In this document: piece after piece, positions 16,680-26,361 of the stretch
How the letters are laid out: every line of letters starts with the position of its first letter
How positions within the stretch are numbered: position 1 is the first letter of the stretch
Assembly: GCF_000730665.1 (NCBI RefSeq)
Contig: NZ_BBIV01000006.1
Location: 62,001-126,000, forward strand
Direction of reading: 5' to 3'
Length of the DNA: 64,000 nucleotides
DNA from: Pseudomonas plecoglossicida NBRC 103162 = DSM 15088
Lineage (GTDB): Bacteria; Pseudomonadota; Gammaproteobacteria; Pseudomonadales; Pseudomonadaceae
Notes under the pieces: model-generated
Told to the model about the DNA's origin: nothing
The model's input: only the letters and a program-made list of their open reading frames with translations
Database searches by the model: none
Program-made: the position numbers and the translations under genes

Positions 16680-16699
16680 GGTTTGCGCAATCTTATCGG

Positions 16700-16728
16700 T
16701 TTTCAGCCGGGCGTGCCGTGGTTAGACT
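16700..16728 (+). promoter_or_regulatory. Probable trpBA promoter
   Basis: A -10 element TAGACT (16723-16728) is preceded at 17 bp by a poor -35 (TTTTCA, 16700-16705). A weak -35 is expected for a promoter dependent on an activator such as TrpI, whose site is just upstream. The start of transcription would be near 16735, about 32 bp before the trpB start codon. Confidence 0.55.
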
Positions 16729-16766
16729 AAAGCCCATCACTCATTGCCAACGCCCTGGAGCGACCC

Positions 16767-17984
16767 ATGACCCAGACCCAATACCGCCCCGGCCCAGACG
16801 CCAACGGCCTGTTCGGCTCGTTCGGCGGCCGCTACGTGGCCGAAACCCTGATGCCCCTGGTGCTGGACCTGGCCCGCGAGTACGAAGCGGCCAAGGCCGA
16901 CCCCAAGTTCCTCGAAGAGCTGGCCTACTTCCAGCGCGACTACATCGGCCGCCCCAATCCGCTGTACTTCGCCGAGCGCCTGACCGAACACTGCGGCGGC
17001 GCCAAGATCTTCTTCAAGCGTGAAGAGCTCAACCACACCGGCGCGCACAAGGTGAACAACTGCATCGGCCAGGTGCTGCTGGCCAAGCGCATGGGCAAGA
17101 AGCGCCTGATCGCCGAAACCGGCGCCGGCATGCACGGCGTGGCCACCGCCACCGTCGCTGCCCGCTTCGGCCTGCCGTGCGTGATCTACATGGGTGCCAC
17201 CGACATCGAGCGCCAGCAGGCCAACGTGTTCCGCATGAAGCTGCTGGGCGCCGAGATCGTGCCGGTCACCGCCGGTACCGGCACGCTGAAGGACGCCATG
17301 AACGAGGCCCTGCGCGACTGGGTCACCAACGTCGACGACACCTTCTACCTGATCGGCACCGTTGCCGGCCCGCACCCGTACCCGGCCATGGTCCGCGACT
17401 TCCAGTCGATCATCGGCAAGGAAACCCGTGCCCAGCTGCAGGAAAAGGAAGGCCGGCTGCCTGACAGCCTGATCGCCTGCGTGGGCGGTGGCTCCAACGC
17501 CATGGGCCTGTTCCACGACTTCCTCGAAGATGCCAGCGTGCAGATCATCGGCGTCGAAGCCGGTGGCCACGGCGTCGATACCGACAAGCACGCCGCGAGC
17601 CTCAACGGCGGCGTACCGGGCGTGCTGCACGGCAACCGTACCTACCTGCTGCAGGACGAAGACGGCCAGATCACCGACGCCCACTCGATTTCCGCCGGCC
17701 TCGACTACCCCGGCATCGGCCCGGAGCATGCCTACCTGCATGAAGTGAAGCGCGTGGAATACGTCAGCATCACCGACAACGAAGCCCTCGACGCCTTCCA
17801 CACCACCTGCCGCCTGGAAGGCATCATCCCGGCGCTGGAAAGCTCCCACGCGCTGGCCGAAGCGATCAAGCGCGCGCCGACCCTGCCCAAGGACCACCTG
17901 ATGGTGATCTGCCTGTCCGGTCGCGGCGACAAAGACATGCAAACCGTGATGAACCACATGGCCGCCCAGGAGAAACAGGCATGA
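16767..17984 (+). CDS. trpB: Tryptophan synthase beta chain
   Basis: Condenses indole with L-serine to make tryptophan, with pyridoxal phosphate. The 405-residue protein has the cofactor lysine in HTGAHKVNN (about residue 98), the catalytic acid region ETGAGMHG (about 120) and the phosphate-binding loop [10 protein letters not shown] (about 240). GGAG precedes the ATG at 16767. The stop overlaps the trpA start by four bases (ATGA), so the two subunits of the alpha2-beta2 complex are made together. Confidence 0.98.
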   Translation: MTQTQYRPGPDANGLFGSFGGRYVAETLMPLVLDLAREYEAAKADPKFLEELAYFQRDYIGRPNPLYFAERLTEHCGGAKIFFKREELNHTGAHKVNNCIGQVLLAKRMGKKRLIAETGAGMHGVATATVAARFGLPCVIYMGATDIERQQANVFRMKLLGAEIVPVTAGTGTLKDAMNEALRDWVTNVDDTFYLIGTVAGPHPYPAMVRDFQSIIGKETRAQLQEKEGRLPDSLIACVGGGSNAMGLFHDFLEDASVQIIGVEAGGHGVDTDKHAASLNGGVPGVLHGNRTYLLQDEDGQITDAHSISAGLDYPGIGPEHAYLHEVKRVEYVSITDNEALDAFHTTCRLEGIIPALESSHALAEAIKRAPTLPKDHLMVICLSGRGDKDMQTVMNHMAAQEKQA

Positions 17985-18790
17985 GCCGTCTTGAACAACG
18001 CTTCGCCGAGCTGAAGGCCGAAGGCCGCGCCGCGCTGGTCACCTTCGTTACCGCAGGCGACCCGGGCTACGACGCCTCGCTGCAGATCCTCAAGGGCCTG
18101 CCGGCGGCCGGTGCCGACGTGATCGAACTGGGCATGCCGTTCACCGACCCGATGGCCGATGGCGTTGCCATCCAGCTGGCCACCCTGCGTGCACTGGACG
18201 CAGGCCAGACCCTGGCCAAGACCCTGCAGATGGTTCGCGAATTCCGTGTGGACAACCAGGCCACGCCAATCGTGCTGATGGGGTACTACAACCCGATCCA
18301 TCGCTTTGGCGTGGAGAAATTCGTTGCCCAAGCCAAGGCTGCCGGTGTCGATGGCCTGATCATCGTCGACCTGCCGCCGGAGCACGACGCCGAACTGGCC
18401 ACCCCGGCCCAGGCCGCCGGCATCGACTTCATTCGCCTGACCACCCCGACCACCGACGATGCGCGCCTGCCGCGCGTACTGGAGCGCAGCTCCGGGTTCG
18501 TCTACTACGTGTCGGTGGCCGGTGTGACCGGTGCAGGTTCCGCGACCACCGAGCACGTGACCGAGGCGATCACTCGCCTGCGCCGGCATACCGACCTGCC
18601 GATCAGCGTTGGTTTCGGTATTCGTACACCGGAGCAGGCCGCTGCAATCGCGCGCCTGGCCGAGGGTGTGGTGGTGGGGTCGGCGCTGGTCGACAAGATC
18701 GCCCAGGCCAAGGATGCCGATCAGGCGGTCAACGATGTGTTGAGCCTGTGCTCGGCGCTGGCTGAAGGGGTGCGCGGCGCTCGACGCTGA
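17981..18790 (+). CDS. trpA: Tryptophan synthase alpha chain
   Basis: Cleaves indole-3-glycerol phosphate to indole, which tunnels to TrpB. The 269-residue TIM barrel has the catalytic Glu in [15 protein letters not shown] (about residue 50) and Asp in the same motif, VDLPPEHD (about 130) and the phosphate site [11 protein letters not shown] and VVGSALV. It is the second gene of the TrpI-controlled trpBA operon. A REP pair follows 14 bp after the stop codon. Confidence 0.98.
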   Translation: MSRLEQRFAELKAEGRAALVTFVTAGDPGYDASLQILKGLPAAGADVIELGMPFTDPMADGVAIQLATLRALDAGQTLAKTLQMVREFRVDNQATPIVLMGYYNPIHRFGVEKFVAQAKAAGVDGLIIVDLPPEHDAELATPAQAAGIDFIRLTTPTTDDARLPRVLERSSGFVYYVSVAGVTGAGSATTEHVTEAITRLRRHTDLPISVGFGIRTPEQAAAIARLAEGVVVGSALVDKIAQAKDADQAVNDVLSLCSALAEGVRGARR

Positions 18791-18804
18791 TCCGCGTCGC
18801 CTTC

Positions 18805-18875
18805 ATCGCCGGCAAGCCGGCTCCCACAGGGTTAGCGCTGCACATGCCCATTGTGGGAGCCGGCTTGCCGGCGAT
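18805..18875. repeat. REP element pair (inverted)
   Basis: ATCGCCGGCAAGCCGGCTCC continues into CACA and is matched by the inverted copy TGTGGGAGCCGGCTTGCCGG ending in CGAT at 18875. The arms are perfect and the spacer is about 20 bp. It lies between the convergent trpA gene and the gene at 18897-19226. Confidence 0.9.
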
Positions 18876-18896
18876 AGGGCCAGCAAAACCAACCTA

Positions 18897-19226
18897 TTAC
18901 TCGAAGATCGACAGATCCAGAGGCCGCACGGCCCCCATCCAGATCGCATGATCCCGGTGATCCGCCAGCTCATCCCCGGTCAGCGGGTGCAAGAACACCA
19001 CCAGCCCCCTCCGATACAACGCCAGCCACGGCAGCACCACGCCCACCACTTCCGGCCCGAACGCCAGCTGGCAGCTCCAGTCCGGGTGCGGCCCCACCGG
19101 CTTCTGGTGCAGGCGGCCCATGGTCACGGGAAACAGCCGCGCCGCTTCCTCGCACAACTCGCGGGCCTGCTCGAGGGTGGATGCGTCGTAGTAAACGTGG
19201 GCGTGATAGCCCTTGATCCTCTGCAC
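18897..19226 (-). CDS. DOPA 4,5-dioxygenase family protein
   Basis: Product of 109 residues with the family histidines: YHAHVYYD near the N-terminus, PHPDWSCQLAF in the middle and DHRDHAIWMG near the C-terminus. Fungal and plant DOPA dioxygenases open catechol rings; the bacterial homologues have unknown substrates. The start is GTG at 19226, preceded by GGAGTTATC. It is divergent from the Rossmann-fold gene at 19279, with a gap of only 52 bp. Confidence 0.85.
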   Translation of the reverse strand: MQRIKGYHAHVYYDASTLEQARELCEEAARLFPVTMGRLHQKPVGPHPDWSCQLAFGPEVVGVVLPWLALYRRGLVVFLHPLTGDELADHRDHAIWMGAVRPLDLSIFE

Positions 19227-19278
19227 GATAACTCCTGATTGCGGTCAAACCATCACCACCTGTAACGGGAGTGATGTG

Positions 19279-19896
19279 GTGAAAAATGCCGAAACCCCAA
19301 TGTTCAAGCTGGTCCTGTTCGGGGCTGAGAGCAGCCTTGGCAGTGCCCTGATGGTCGAGTTGCTGTCACGACAGCATGAGGTCACGGCGGTGGTCGACGA
19401 CCTCAATCGCCATGCCCCGCGCCCGGGCCTGCATTTCAAGATAGGCGGGCTGGCCGGGGCTGACCAGGCTGAGCAGGGCGCCGCAGGCGGCTCGGCGGTG
19501 ATTGCCCTGCTGTCTGCGCTGGCGCCCGGAGACCTGCCGGCCCAGTGGCGCATGAGCGAAGCGCTGGTGGCCGGGCTTGGCCGCACGACTATACGCCGGC
19601 TATTGCTGGTGGGCGATTTTGCCGTGCTCGATACGCCGGGCCGCTACAGCGATGAACAGCGCGGCGGGGCGGACCAGGTGGTCGATGCGCTGCAGCGCAG
19701 TGCCTTGCACTGGACGCTGATCAATGCCCCGGCGGATTGGCCTGGCATGGGCATGGAGCACTTTCGCACGGCCAGCGGCACGGTCGAGCCGGAGCTGGCT
19801 GCGCCGCTGCGGCGCTTGGCCGGGGTGGCGGCGGGGATGGTCGACATGCTGGAGCTGGGGCTGCACCGGGGCGAGCATTTGAACTTCGTATCCTGA
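19279..19896 (+). CDS. NAD(P)-binding Rossmann-fold protein, YwnB/SDR-a5-like
   Basis: Product of about 205 residues. The N-terminal LVLFGAESSLGSALMVEL is a GxxxxLG variant of the dinucleotide-binding loop of atypical short-chain reductases (NmrA/SDR-a5 class), and LLLVGDFAVLD follows near residue 115. Substrate unknown. The GTG at 19279 has GGGAG eight bases upstream; the ATG at 19300 lacks such a site but would give a more usual N-terminus. A REP pair follows the stop codon. Confidence 0.78.
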   Translation: MKNAETPMFKLVLFGAESSLGSALMVELLSRQHEVTAVVDDLNRHAPRPGLHFKIGGLAGADQAEQGAAGGSAVIALLSALAPGDLPAQWRMSEALVAGLGRTTIRRLLLVGDFAVLDTPGRYSDEQRGGADQVVDALQRSALHWTLINAPADWPGMGMEHFRTASGTVEPELAAPLRRLAGVAAGMVDMLELGLHRGEHLNFVS

Positions 19897-19902
19897 CGCC
19901 TC

Positions 19903-19975
19903 ATCGCCGGCAAGCCGGCTCCCACAGGGATCTCGAAAAACCCGCGGGCACTGTGGAAGCCGGCTTGCCGGCGAT
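19903..19975. repeat. REP element pair (inverted)
   Basis: Two inverted REP copies, GCCGGCAAGCCGGCTCCCAC and TGGAAGCCGGCTTGCCGGCG, separated by about 25 bp. The pair lies between the convergent gene at 19279-19896 and a LysR gene remnant, so it once separated two active convergent genes. Confidence 0.88.
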
Positions 19976-19996
19976 GGGCTGCACAGCAGCCCCTTT

Positions 19997-20142
19997 CACT
20001 GCCCCCGCTCCTGCTCCAGCCACTCCACGAACCGCTCGATCAGCGCCCCCCGCCGCTTGCGCGGCGGCAGCACCACGTAATACCCCCGCTGCGACCGCAA
20101 ACTCCCCTCCAACGGTCGACACAACAACCCTTGTTCCACCGA
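19997..20142 (-). pseudogene. LysR-type regulator gene remnant (3' end only)
   Basis: Read on the minus strand, about 48 codons up to a TGA at 19997 encode the last part of a LysR-type effector domain: VEQGLLCRPLEGSLRS, RGYYVVLPPRKR and ALIERFVEWLEQE. No start codon, helix-turn-helix or upstream domain exists; homology stops near 20140. From about 20141 the plus strand reads as the 3' part of a choline binding-protein gene. In related P. putida genomes a LysR regulator of choline-sulfate use lies here, so this is probably its remnant. Confidence 0.7.
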
Positions 20143-20494
20143 TATCCTCATCACCTTCCTCGGCTGGACACCCCACCCGATGAACGTGAAGTTGAAGATG
20201 CATTACCTGACAGGCGGGGAGCAGTGGTTCGGCAGCAAGGGCGAAGTCTATACCTTGACCCGCAAGGGTTATCCACAAGCCTGCCCGAATGCGGCTAAGC
20301 TGCTGGGCAATCTGAAATTTACCCTGGACATGGAAAACAGCATCATGGCCGAGGTTGTGGATAAGAAGATCAGCTTCGACGAGGCGGCAAAGGCTTGGGT
20401 CAAGGCTAACCCCCAGGTCATCGAGGGTTGGTTGGCTGGGGTGACCACCATGGCCGGGGGTAGTGCTCAGGAAGCAGTCAAAAGCCATTTGTAG
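20141..20494 (+). pseudogene. Choline ABC transporter substrate-binding protein remnant
   Basis: The plus-strand frame from about 20141 reads FLGWTPHPMNVKLKM, YLTGGEQWFG, VYTLTRKGYPQACPN, KLLGNLKFTLDMENSIM and WLAGVTTMAGG, which match the C-terminal third of ChoX/OpuAC-type choline and betaine binding proteins. About 200 N-terminal residues, the signal peptide and two of the aromatic cage tryptophans are missing. An internal ATG at 20180 could start a 104-residue product, but no ribosome-binding sequence supports it. Homology begins within a few bases of where the LysR remnant ends, as expected of one deletion joining the two genes. Confidence 0.75.
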
Positions 20495-20555
20495 AACCTG
20501 TACCGGCGATGAGGCCGGTACAGCCAACACAAGATAACCCCAATACGAGTACCCC

Positions 20556-22121
20556 ATGATTCACCTGACCCACCTGCTGCCCTTCCTCACCTGGCTGCCC
20601 CGCCAATCGGGTCGCAGTCTGCGCCAGGACCTGCTGGTGGGCCTGAGCGGTGCGATCCTCGCCCTGCCGCAATCGATCGCCTACGCCCTGATCGCCGGCC
20701 TGCCCGCCGAGTACGGCCTGTACGCCGCCATCGTGCCGGTGCTGGTCGCCTGCCTGTGGGGTTCCTCCTGGCACCTGATCTGCGGCCCGACCGCCGCCAT
20801 CTCCATTGTCCTCTACGCCAGCATCAACCCCCTGGCCGTGGCCGGTAGCGACGACTACGTGACCCTGGTGCTGCTGCTGACGTTCCTCGGCGGCATCTTC
20901 CAATTGCTGCTTGGCCTGCTGCGCTTCGGCGCGCTGGTCAATTTCGTCTCCCATTCGGTGGTGCTCGGCTTCACCCTCGGCGCCGCCATCGTCATCGCCC
21001 TTGGCCAGTTGCCCAACCTGATGGGCATGGACCTGCCCAGCCAGGCCACGGCGCTGAAGACCGTTCAGGACCTGGCCAGTCACGCCGGCGAGGTCGACCT
21101 GCCGTCGCTGCTGCTTGGTCTGGCCACGCTGGTGATCGGCGTAACCCTCAAAATCTGGCGGCCGCGCTGGCCGAGCCTGTTGATAAGCCTGGTGCTGGTC
21201 AGCCTGGTGGCCTGGCTGCTGCCGGGGTTCTTCGGACATGTGCCACGGGTACCGGCCTTCACCGGTCAGCTGCCACCGCTCAGCCCGTTGCCGCTCCTGG
21301 ACCTGGAGCTGATCCTGCGTCTGCTGCCCAGCGCTGTTGCGGTCGGCATGCTCGGCCTGGTGACCAGCCTGTCGATCGCCCGCTCGCTGTCGGCACGCTC
21401 GGAACAGCTGATAGACGCCGACCAGGAAATCCGCGCCCAGGGCCTGTCGAACATGGTTGGCGCGTTCTTTTCCGGCTACCTGTCTTCCGGCTCGTTCACC
21501 CGCTCGGGCCTGAGTTACGACGCCGGCGCCCGCTCACCCCTGGCCGGCGTGTTTTCGGCATTGTGGGTGGCATTGTTCGCGGTGACGGGGGCCGGCCTGA
21601 TCGCACACCTGCCGATCCCGGCCATGGCCGGCAGCATCCTGATGATCTGCTGGGGATTGGTCGATCACCGGGCGATTCGCGCGCTGTTCCGGGTCAGCCG
21701 TTCGGAGTTCCTGGTCATGGCCCTGACCGCTGCCGCGACCTTGCTGCTGGAGCTGCAGACGGCGATTTACGCTGGAGTGCTGGCCTCGCTGTTCTTCTAC
21801 CTCAAGCGCACATCGAGGCCACGGGTGCAGCAGAGCCGTGAAGGGCAGGCCGATGTGCTGCGGGTGGGCGGGTCGATCTTCTTTGGCGCGGCGCATTACC
21901 TGCAGGTGCGCTTGCAGCGCTGCCAGGGGCCGCATGTGGTGATCGATGCGCGGCAGGTGAACTTCATCGATTACTCGGGGGTGGACATGCTGCACCGCGA
22001 GGCGCGGCGGCTGAAACGGGCGGGTGGGAGTCTGACCTTGCACAGGGCCAGGCCGCAGGTGATCGAGGAGTTGCAGAAGCTGGAAGGGGTGGCGCTGTGT
22101 CCGATTCGATTTGCGCAGTGA
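20556..22121 (+). CDS. SulP-family inorganic anion transporter with STAS domain
   Basis: Full-length SulP permease of 521 residues: about 12 membrane segments from residue 20 to 410, with the signature PQSIAYALIAGLPAEYGLYAA near residue 40 and the later SSGSFTRSGLSYDAGARSP region near 310, then a cytoplasmic STAS domain (residues 430-520, with HVVIDARQVNFIDYSGVDML). Sulfate is the likely substrate, though other anions are possible. Its position next to the remains of a choline-sulfate locus fits a role in moving sulfate. The start at 20556 lacks a strong ribosome-binding site but gives the family N-terminus. Confidence 0.9.
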   Translation: MIHLTHLLPFLTWLPRQSGRSLRQDLLVGLSGAILALPQSIAYALIAGLPAEYGLYAAIVPVLVACLWGSSWHLICGPTAAISIVLYASINPLAVAGSDDYVTLVLLLTFLGGIFQLLLGLLRFGALVNFVSHSVVLGFTLGAAIVIALGQLPNLMGMDLPSQATALKTVQDLASHAGEVDLPSLLLGLATLVIGVTLKIWRPRWPSLLISLVLVSLVAWLLPGFFGHVPRVPAFTGQLPPLSPLPLLDLELILRLLPSAVAVGMLGLVTSLSIARSLSARSEQLIDADQEIRAQGLSNMVGAFFSGYLSSGSFTRSGLSYDAGARSPLAGVFSALWVALFAVTGAGLIAHLPIPAMAGSILMICWGLVDHRAIRALFRVSRSEFLVMALTAAATLLLELQTAIYAGVLASLFFYLKRTSRPRVQQSREGQADVLRVGGSIFFGAAHYLQVRLQRCQGPHVVIDARQVNFIDYSGVDMLHREARRLKRAGGSLTLHRARPQVIEELQKLEGVALCPIRFAQ

Positions 22122-22127
22122 TCGTTG

Positions 22128-22144
22128 GGGCCGCAAAGCGGCCC
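22128..22144. terminator. Hairpin between convergent genes
   Basis: GGGCCGC-AAA-GCGGCCC is a perfect 7-bp stem between the SulP stop codon (22121) and the aroE stop codon (22151). It is the same sequence type as the third stem of the triple-hairpin repeats. Confidence 0.55.
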
Positions 22145-22150
22145 TGACCT

Positions 22151-22975
22151 CTAACCCCGCGCCAATTGCCGTCGCAGCTCCGCCAGCACCGGCCCGGTAT
22201 CCGGCCGAACCCCACGCCAGATGAAGAACGCCTCGGCCGCCTGCTCAGCCAGCATGCCCAGCCCATCCAGCACCTTCGCCGCCCCCAGCTTGCTCGCCCA
22301 CTTGCAGAAGGGCGTAGGCTCCTTGCCATACATCATGTCGTAGCACACCGTGCGCCCCGGCTCGACCAGGCTTTCGGCAATCGGCGGCAACTCGCCGGAC
22401 AGGCTTGCCGAGGTGGCGTTGATGATCACGTCCACCGGCTCCTGCAACCAGCTGTAACCACTCGCCACCACCGGCCCCAGCTCAGCGAACTCGCGCGCCA
22501 GCTGCTCGGCCTTTTCCACCGTGCGGTTGGCGACCACCAGCGATTGCGGGTCGAGGGCCAGAATCGGCTCCAGCACACCGCGCACAGCACCGCCGGCACC
22601 GAGGATGAGAATGCGCTTGCCGGTCAGCTCGACCCCGGCATTCACCGTCAGGTCACGCACCAGACCGGCGCCGTCGGTGTTGTCACCTTGCAACGTGCCG
22701 TCGGCCAGCTTGCTCAGGGTGTTCACCGCGCCAGCACGCTGCGCGCGCGGAGTGAGGCTGTCGCACAGGCGGTAGGCCTCTTCCTTGAACGGCACGGTGA
22801 CGTTGGCGCCGCTGCCTTGCTTGAAGAAGCCACGGGCGCAGTCGCTGAACTCGTCCACCGGCGCCAGCAGGGTGGTGTACTCCAGGTCCTGGCCGGTCTG
22901 TTCGGCGAACAGACGGTGGATCAACGGCGACTTGCTGTGGCCGATGGGGTTGCCGAAAACGACGTACTGGTCCAT
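22151..22975 (-). CDS. aroE: Shikimate dehydrogenase
   Basis: NADPH-dependent reduction of 3-dehydroshikimate to shikimate in aromatic amino acid synthesis. The 274-residue protein has the substrate-binding GHSKSPLIH (about residue 15), the catalytic region [11 protein letters not shown] (about 60) with its Lys, the NTDGAG motif (about 85) and the nucleotide loop [11 protein letters not shown] (about 128). CGAGGAG precedes the ATG at 22975. hemF lies 26 bp upstream on the same strand and is probably co-transcribed. Confidence 0.96.
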   Translation of the reverse strand: MDQYVVFGNPIGHSKSPLIHRLFAEQTGQDLEYTTLLAPVDEFSDCARGFFKQGSGANVTVPFKEEAYRLCDSLTPRAQRAGAVNTLSKLADGTLQGDNTDGAGLVRDLTVNAGVELTGKRILILGAGGAVRGVLEPILALDPQSLVVANRTVEKAEQLAREFAELGPVVASGYSWLQEPVDVIINATSASLSGELPPIAESLVEPGRTVCYDMMYGKEPTPFCKWASKLGAAKVLDGLGMLAEQAAEAFFIWRGVRPDTGPVLAELRRQLARG

Positions 22976-23001
22976 GGGGGCTCCTCGGTTATCCACAGGG
23001 C

Positions 23002-23991
<990 letters not shown>

Positions 23992-24047
23992 TCAAGCAAA
24001 GGCGTCCGATAGAAGGCCTTTCCCGATCCCGACAACAGGAGTGCGAG

Positions 24048-25025
24048 ATGGCCAAGCGAATCCAGTTCAGCCAGCATGGCGGCCCGGAAGTGCTGCAGCT
24101 TGTGGAGTTCGACCCGGCACCGCCCGGCCCGCTGCAGGTACGCGTGCGTAACCATGCGGTCGGCTTGAACTTCATCGACACCTATTTCCGCAACGGGCTG
24201 TACACACCGCCTGCGCTGCCTTCCGGCCTGGGCACCGAAGGTGCCGGGGTGGTCGATGCGGTAGGCGAGGGCGTCACCCGTCTGAAGGTGGGCGACCGCG
24301 TGGCCTACGCCGTCGGCCCGCTGGGTGCCTACAGCGAGGTGCATACGCTGCCGGAAGCGAACCTGGTGAAGCTGCCCGACAACATCAGCTTCGAGCAGGC
24401 GGCGGCGGTGATGCTCAAGGGCTTGACCGTGCAGTACCTGCTCAAGCAGTCCTATGCCGTGCAACCGGGCGAGGTGATCCTGTTCCACGCCGCGGCCGGG
24501 GGCGTGGGCTCGCTGGCCTGCCAATGGGCCAAGGCGTTGGGCGCCAACCTGATCGGCACCGTCAGTTCCGCCGAGAAGGCTGAGCGGGCCAAGGCACTGG
24601 GGGCGTGGGCGACCATCGACTACAGCCGCGAAGATGTGGCCAAGCGGGTGCTGGAACTGACCGATGGCAAGAAATGCCCCGTGGTGTATGACGGCGTCGG
24701 CGCCGACACCTGGCTGACCTCGCTGGACTGCCTGCAACCGCGTGGCTTGATGGTGAGCTTCGGCAATGCCTCGGGCGCGGTAAGTGGGGTGAACCTGGGG
24801 ATTCTGGCGCAGAAGGGCTCGCTGTATGTGACCCGCCCGACCTTGGCCAGCTATGCCAACACTGCCCAGAATACCCAGGCCATGGCGGATGACCTGTTTG
24901 CGGTGATCGCCAGTGGCGAGGTGGTTGTGGATATCCAGCAGCGGTATCCGCTGAGCGAGGCGGCCAAGGCGCAGACCGAGTTGTCGGCGCGGAGGACGGT
25001 GGGGTCGACTGTTTTGTTGCCTTGA
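24048..25025 (+). CDS. NADPH:quinone oxidoreductase, Qor family
   Basis: Product of 325 residues of the medium-chain zeta-crystallin type, without zinc ligands. It begins AKRIQFSQHGGPEVLQ, has the NADPH-binding loop HAAAGGVGSLACQWAK (about residue 147) and the conserved VYDGVGADTW. It would reduce quinones with NADPH, giving semiquinone. CAGGAG precedes the ATG at 24048. Divergent from hemF. Confidence 0.92.
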   Translation: MAKRIQFSQHGGPEVLQLVEFDPAPPGPLQVRVRNHAVGLNFIDTYFRNGLYTPPALPSGLGTEGAGVVDAVGEGVTRLKVGDRVAYAVGPLGAYSEVHTLPEANLVKLPDNISFEQAAAVMLKGLTVQYLLKQSYAVQPGEVILFHAAAGGVGSLACQWAKALGANLIGTVSSAEKAERAKALGAWATIDYSREDVAKRVLELTDGKKCPVVYDGVGADTWLTSLDCLQPRGLMVSFGNASGAVSGVNLGILAQKGSLYVTRPTLASYANTAQNTQAMADDLFAVIASGEVVVDIQQRYPLSEAAKAQTELSARRTVGSTVLLP

Positions 25026-25055
25026 GTGCCCGTCTTGGGGCTTTTGGCGCCTATG

Positions 25056-25087
25056 AGATCGAGCGCCGCGCGGGCGGCGCTCGATCT
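25056..25087. terminator. Perfect 13-bp stem hairpin between convergent genes
   Basis: AGATCGAGCGCCG-CGCGGG-CGGCGCTCGATCT lies 30 bp after the quinone reductase stop codon and 46 bp before the stop codon of the DUF3077 gene. The stem is perfect over 13 bp; no T-run follows. It may be a terminator or an mRNA-stabilising structure. Confidence 0.55.
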
Positions 25088-25132
25088 ACGCAACGATGCA
25101 AAAACCAAGGCAAGCACCTGCAAGCCACACAC

Positions 25133-25432
25133 CTACCTCTGCGGCATAGGCGAAGACTCAATACCATCCAGCATCGCCTCTACCAAACCCTCCGCCATCT
25201 CAATCGCATGCAGGTTCGACCAATACATGCCGCGGCCTTCTTCGCGCAGGTAATCGAGGGTCTTGTAGCCCGTCTCGTAGGCACAACGCAGATACAGGGC
25301 CACGTGGACCAAAGCATCGGCGGCGGGAATGTCGGGGTTAACGGTGAAGAGCGGTGGGTGGCCGGCGTCGCAGCGGCCGAAGGGGCGGGTGGAAGTGCAG
25401 GGCATGGGCGGATCAGGAACAATCTTTTTCAT
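25133..25432 (-). CDS. DUF3077 family protein
   Basis: Product of 99 residues starting MKKIVPDPP, the hallmark N-terminus of a Pseudomonas family that occurs in several copies per genome. The middle has PDIPAADALVHVALYLRCAYETGYK, a helix-rich segment. Function unknown. GAGAG precedes the ATG at 25432. The gene has a long upstream non-coding region with several inverted repeats (25455-25603) that is likely transcribed as its leader or as an overlapping RNA. Confidence 0.8.
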   Translation of the reverse strand: MKKIVPDPPMPCTSTRPFGRCDAGHPPLFTVNPDIPAADALVHVALYLRCAYETGYKTLDYLREEGRGMYWSNLHAIEMAEGLVEAMLDGIESSPMPQR

Positions 25433-25454
25433 CGGAAACTCTCGCTTCGATGCC

Positions 25455-25603
25455 CCACCAAATCGTTACCACACGATTAGGTGGCAGCTGTACGCAGGGT
25501 GGTAAACCGGGGAGAGTTCCCTAAACCCGGCAGGCACGGGGCCTCCCGCGTACAGCCGCCATTGACTGTCAGGAACTCTCCAGATTCGGGTTACCACACC
25601 CGA
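25455..25603 (-). other. Complex inverted-repeat region, possible structured RNA leader
   Basis: Three sets of paired arms are visible. Hairpin C is 25455-25484 (CCACC..ATCGT-TACCAC-ACGAT..GGTGG). Arms B are GGCAGCTGTACGC at 25483-25495 and GCGTACAGCCGCC at 25548-25560, 12 of 13 pairing. Arms A are GTGGTAA..GGAGAGTTCC at 25499-25520 and GGAACTCTCC..TTACCAC at 25572-25597. The order is B-left, A-left, B-right, A-right, so A and B are interleaved and can form a pseudoknot or two exclusive folds. The motif GTGTGGTAAC appears at both ends on the minus strand. It ends about 23 bp before the DUF3077 start codon. Confidence 0.6.
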
Positions 25604-25765
25604 TCGCCAAGTTGTTCGGCGACGATGTGAAGACTAGAGGCAGGTGTTCCTACTGAGAAGGTGATAGTACTCGATACGAGTTGTAGGAAATTTCCCAAAT
25701 TCGTATTTGATAAGACACTTCAGAAAAGCCAGCGCCCCCTTTGTAGGAGCGCTCACCCAAGAGGA
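25604..25765. other. AT-richer intergenic stretch without a gene
   Basis: No coding sequence is supported here. A short hairpin TCGCC-AAGTTGTTC-GGCGA lies at about 25605-25622, and CTCGATACGAG is a near-palindrome at 25670-25680. The base composition is lower in G+C than the flanking genes. The stretch lies downstream of the tsaC stop codon (25766) and upstream of the DUF3077 leader, so it should hold the tsaC terminator and the leader promoter; I see no strong match to either. Confidence 0.4.
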
Positions 25766-26323
25766 TCAACCCGGGCGAACAACCTCGCCGGTCGCCAGGT
25801 CACGAATCACACTCGGATTCTTCCGCCCACCCAACGCCCCACCGAGCACCAGGTCCAGTTGCCCGTGGAAGTACTGCTCGACCCGCAACCGGGTCTTCGC
25901 CGCCGGCCGCCCGCCAGGGTTGCACGACGTGGAAATCAATGGCCCCACCAACGCACACAACTCGCGCACCTGCGGATGGTCACTGACTCGCAGCGCCACC
26001 GTGTCATGCTGCCCCGTCACCCACTCGGGCAACAGGTCCTGATGCGGTACCAGCCAGGTGTTGGGCCCCGGCCAGGTGCTGCCCATGCGATCGATCCAAT
26101 CTTCGGGGAAGTCCTCGAACAGGAAATCGAACTGGCGAATATTGTCGGCGACCAGGATCAGCCCTTTATCCACAGGCCGCGACTTGAGCGCCAGCAGGCG
26201 GTATACCGCGTCCTCGTTCCAAGGGTCGCAGCCCAGGCCCCAGACCGCTTCCGTCGGGTAGGCGATCACCGCGCCCGCCCGAATCTCACGTGCGGCTTGT
26301 TGCACACGCCAACTGCTCACCAT
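25766..26323 (-). CDS. tsaC: L-threonylcarbamoyladenylate synthase (YrdC domain)
   Basis: First enzyme of t6A tRNA modification at A37. The 185-residue single-domain protein has the KxR-SxN set: [17 protein letters not shown] near residue 18, [14 protein letters not shown] (the KxR element) near 45 and [13 protein letters not shown] (SxN) near 130. GGAGA precedes the ATG at 26323. dprA lies upstream on the same strand, the usual gamma-proteobacterial dprA-tsaC order. Confidence 0.95.
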   Translation of the reverse strand: MVSSWRVQQAAREIRAGAVIAYPTEAVWGLGCDPWNEDAVYRLLALKSRPVDKGLILVADNIRQFDFLFEDFPEDWIDRMGSTWPGPNTWLVPHQDLLPEWVTGQHDTVALRVSDHPQVRELCALVGPLISTSCNPGGRPAAKTRLRVEQYFHGQLDLVLGGALGGRKNPSVIRDLATGEVVRPG

Positions 26324-26361
26324 TTGTATCTCTCCGCATTTAAGCCATGGCCGCAGTTTAC

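Noticed and set aside
20180..20494. Small functional 104-residue gene
   Set aside because: The frame extends upstream of the ATG with clear binding-protein homology and lacks a ribosome binding site, so it is better read as the remnant of a larger gene.
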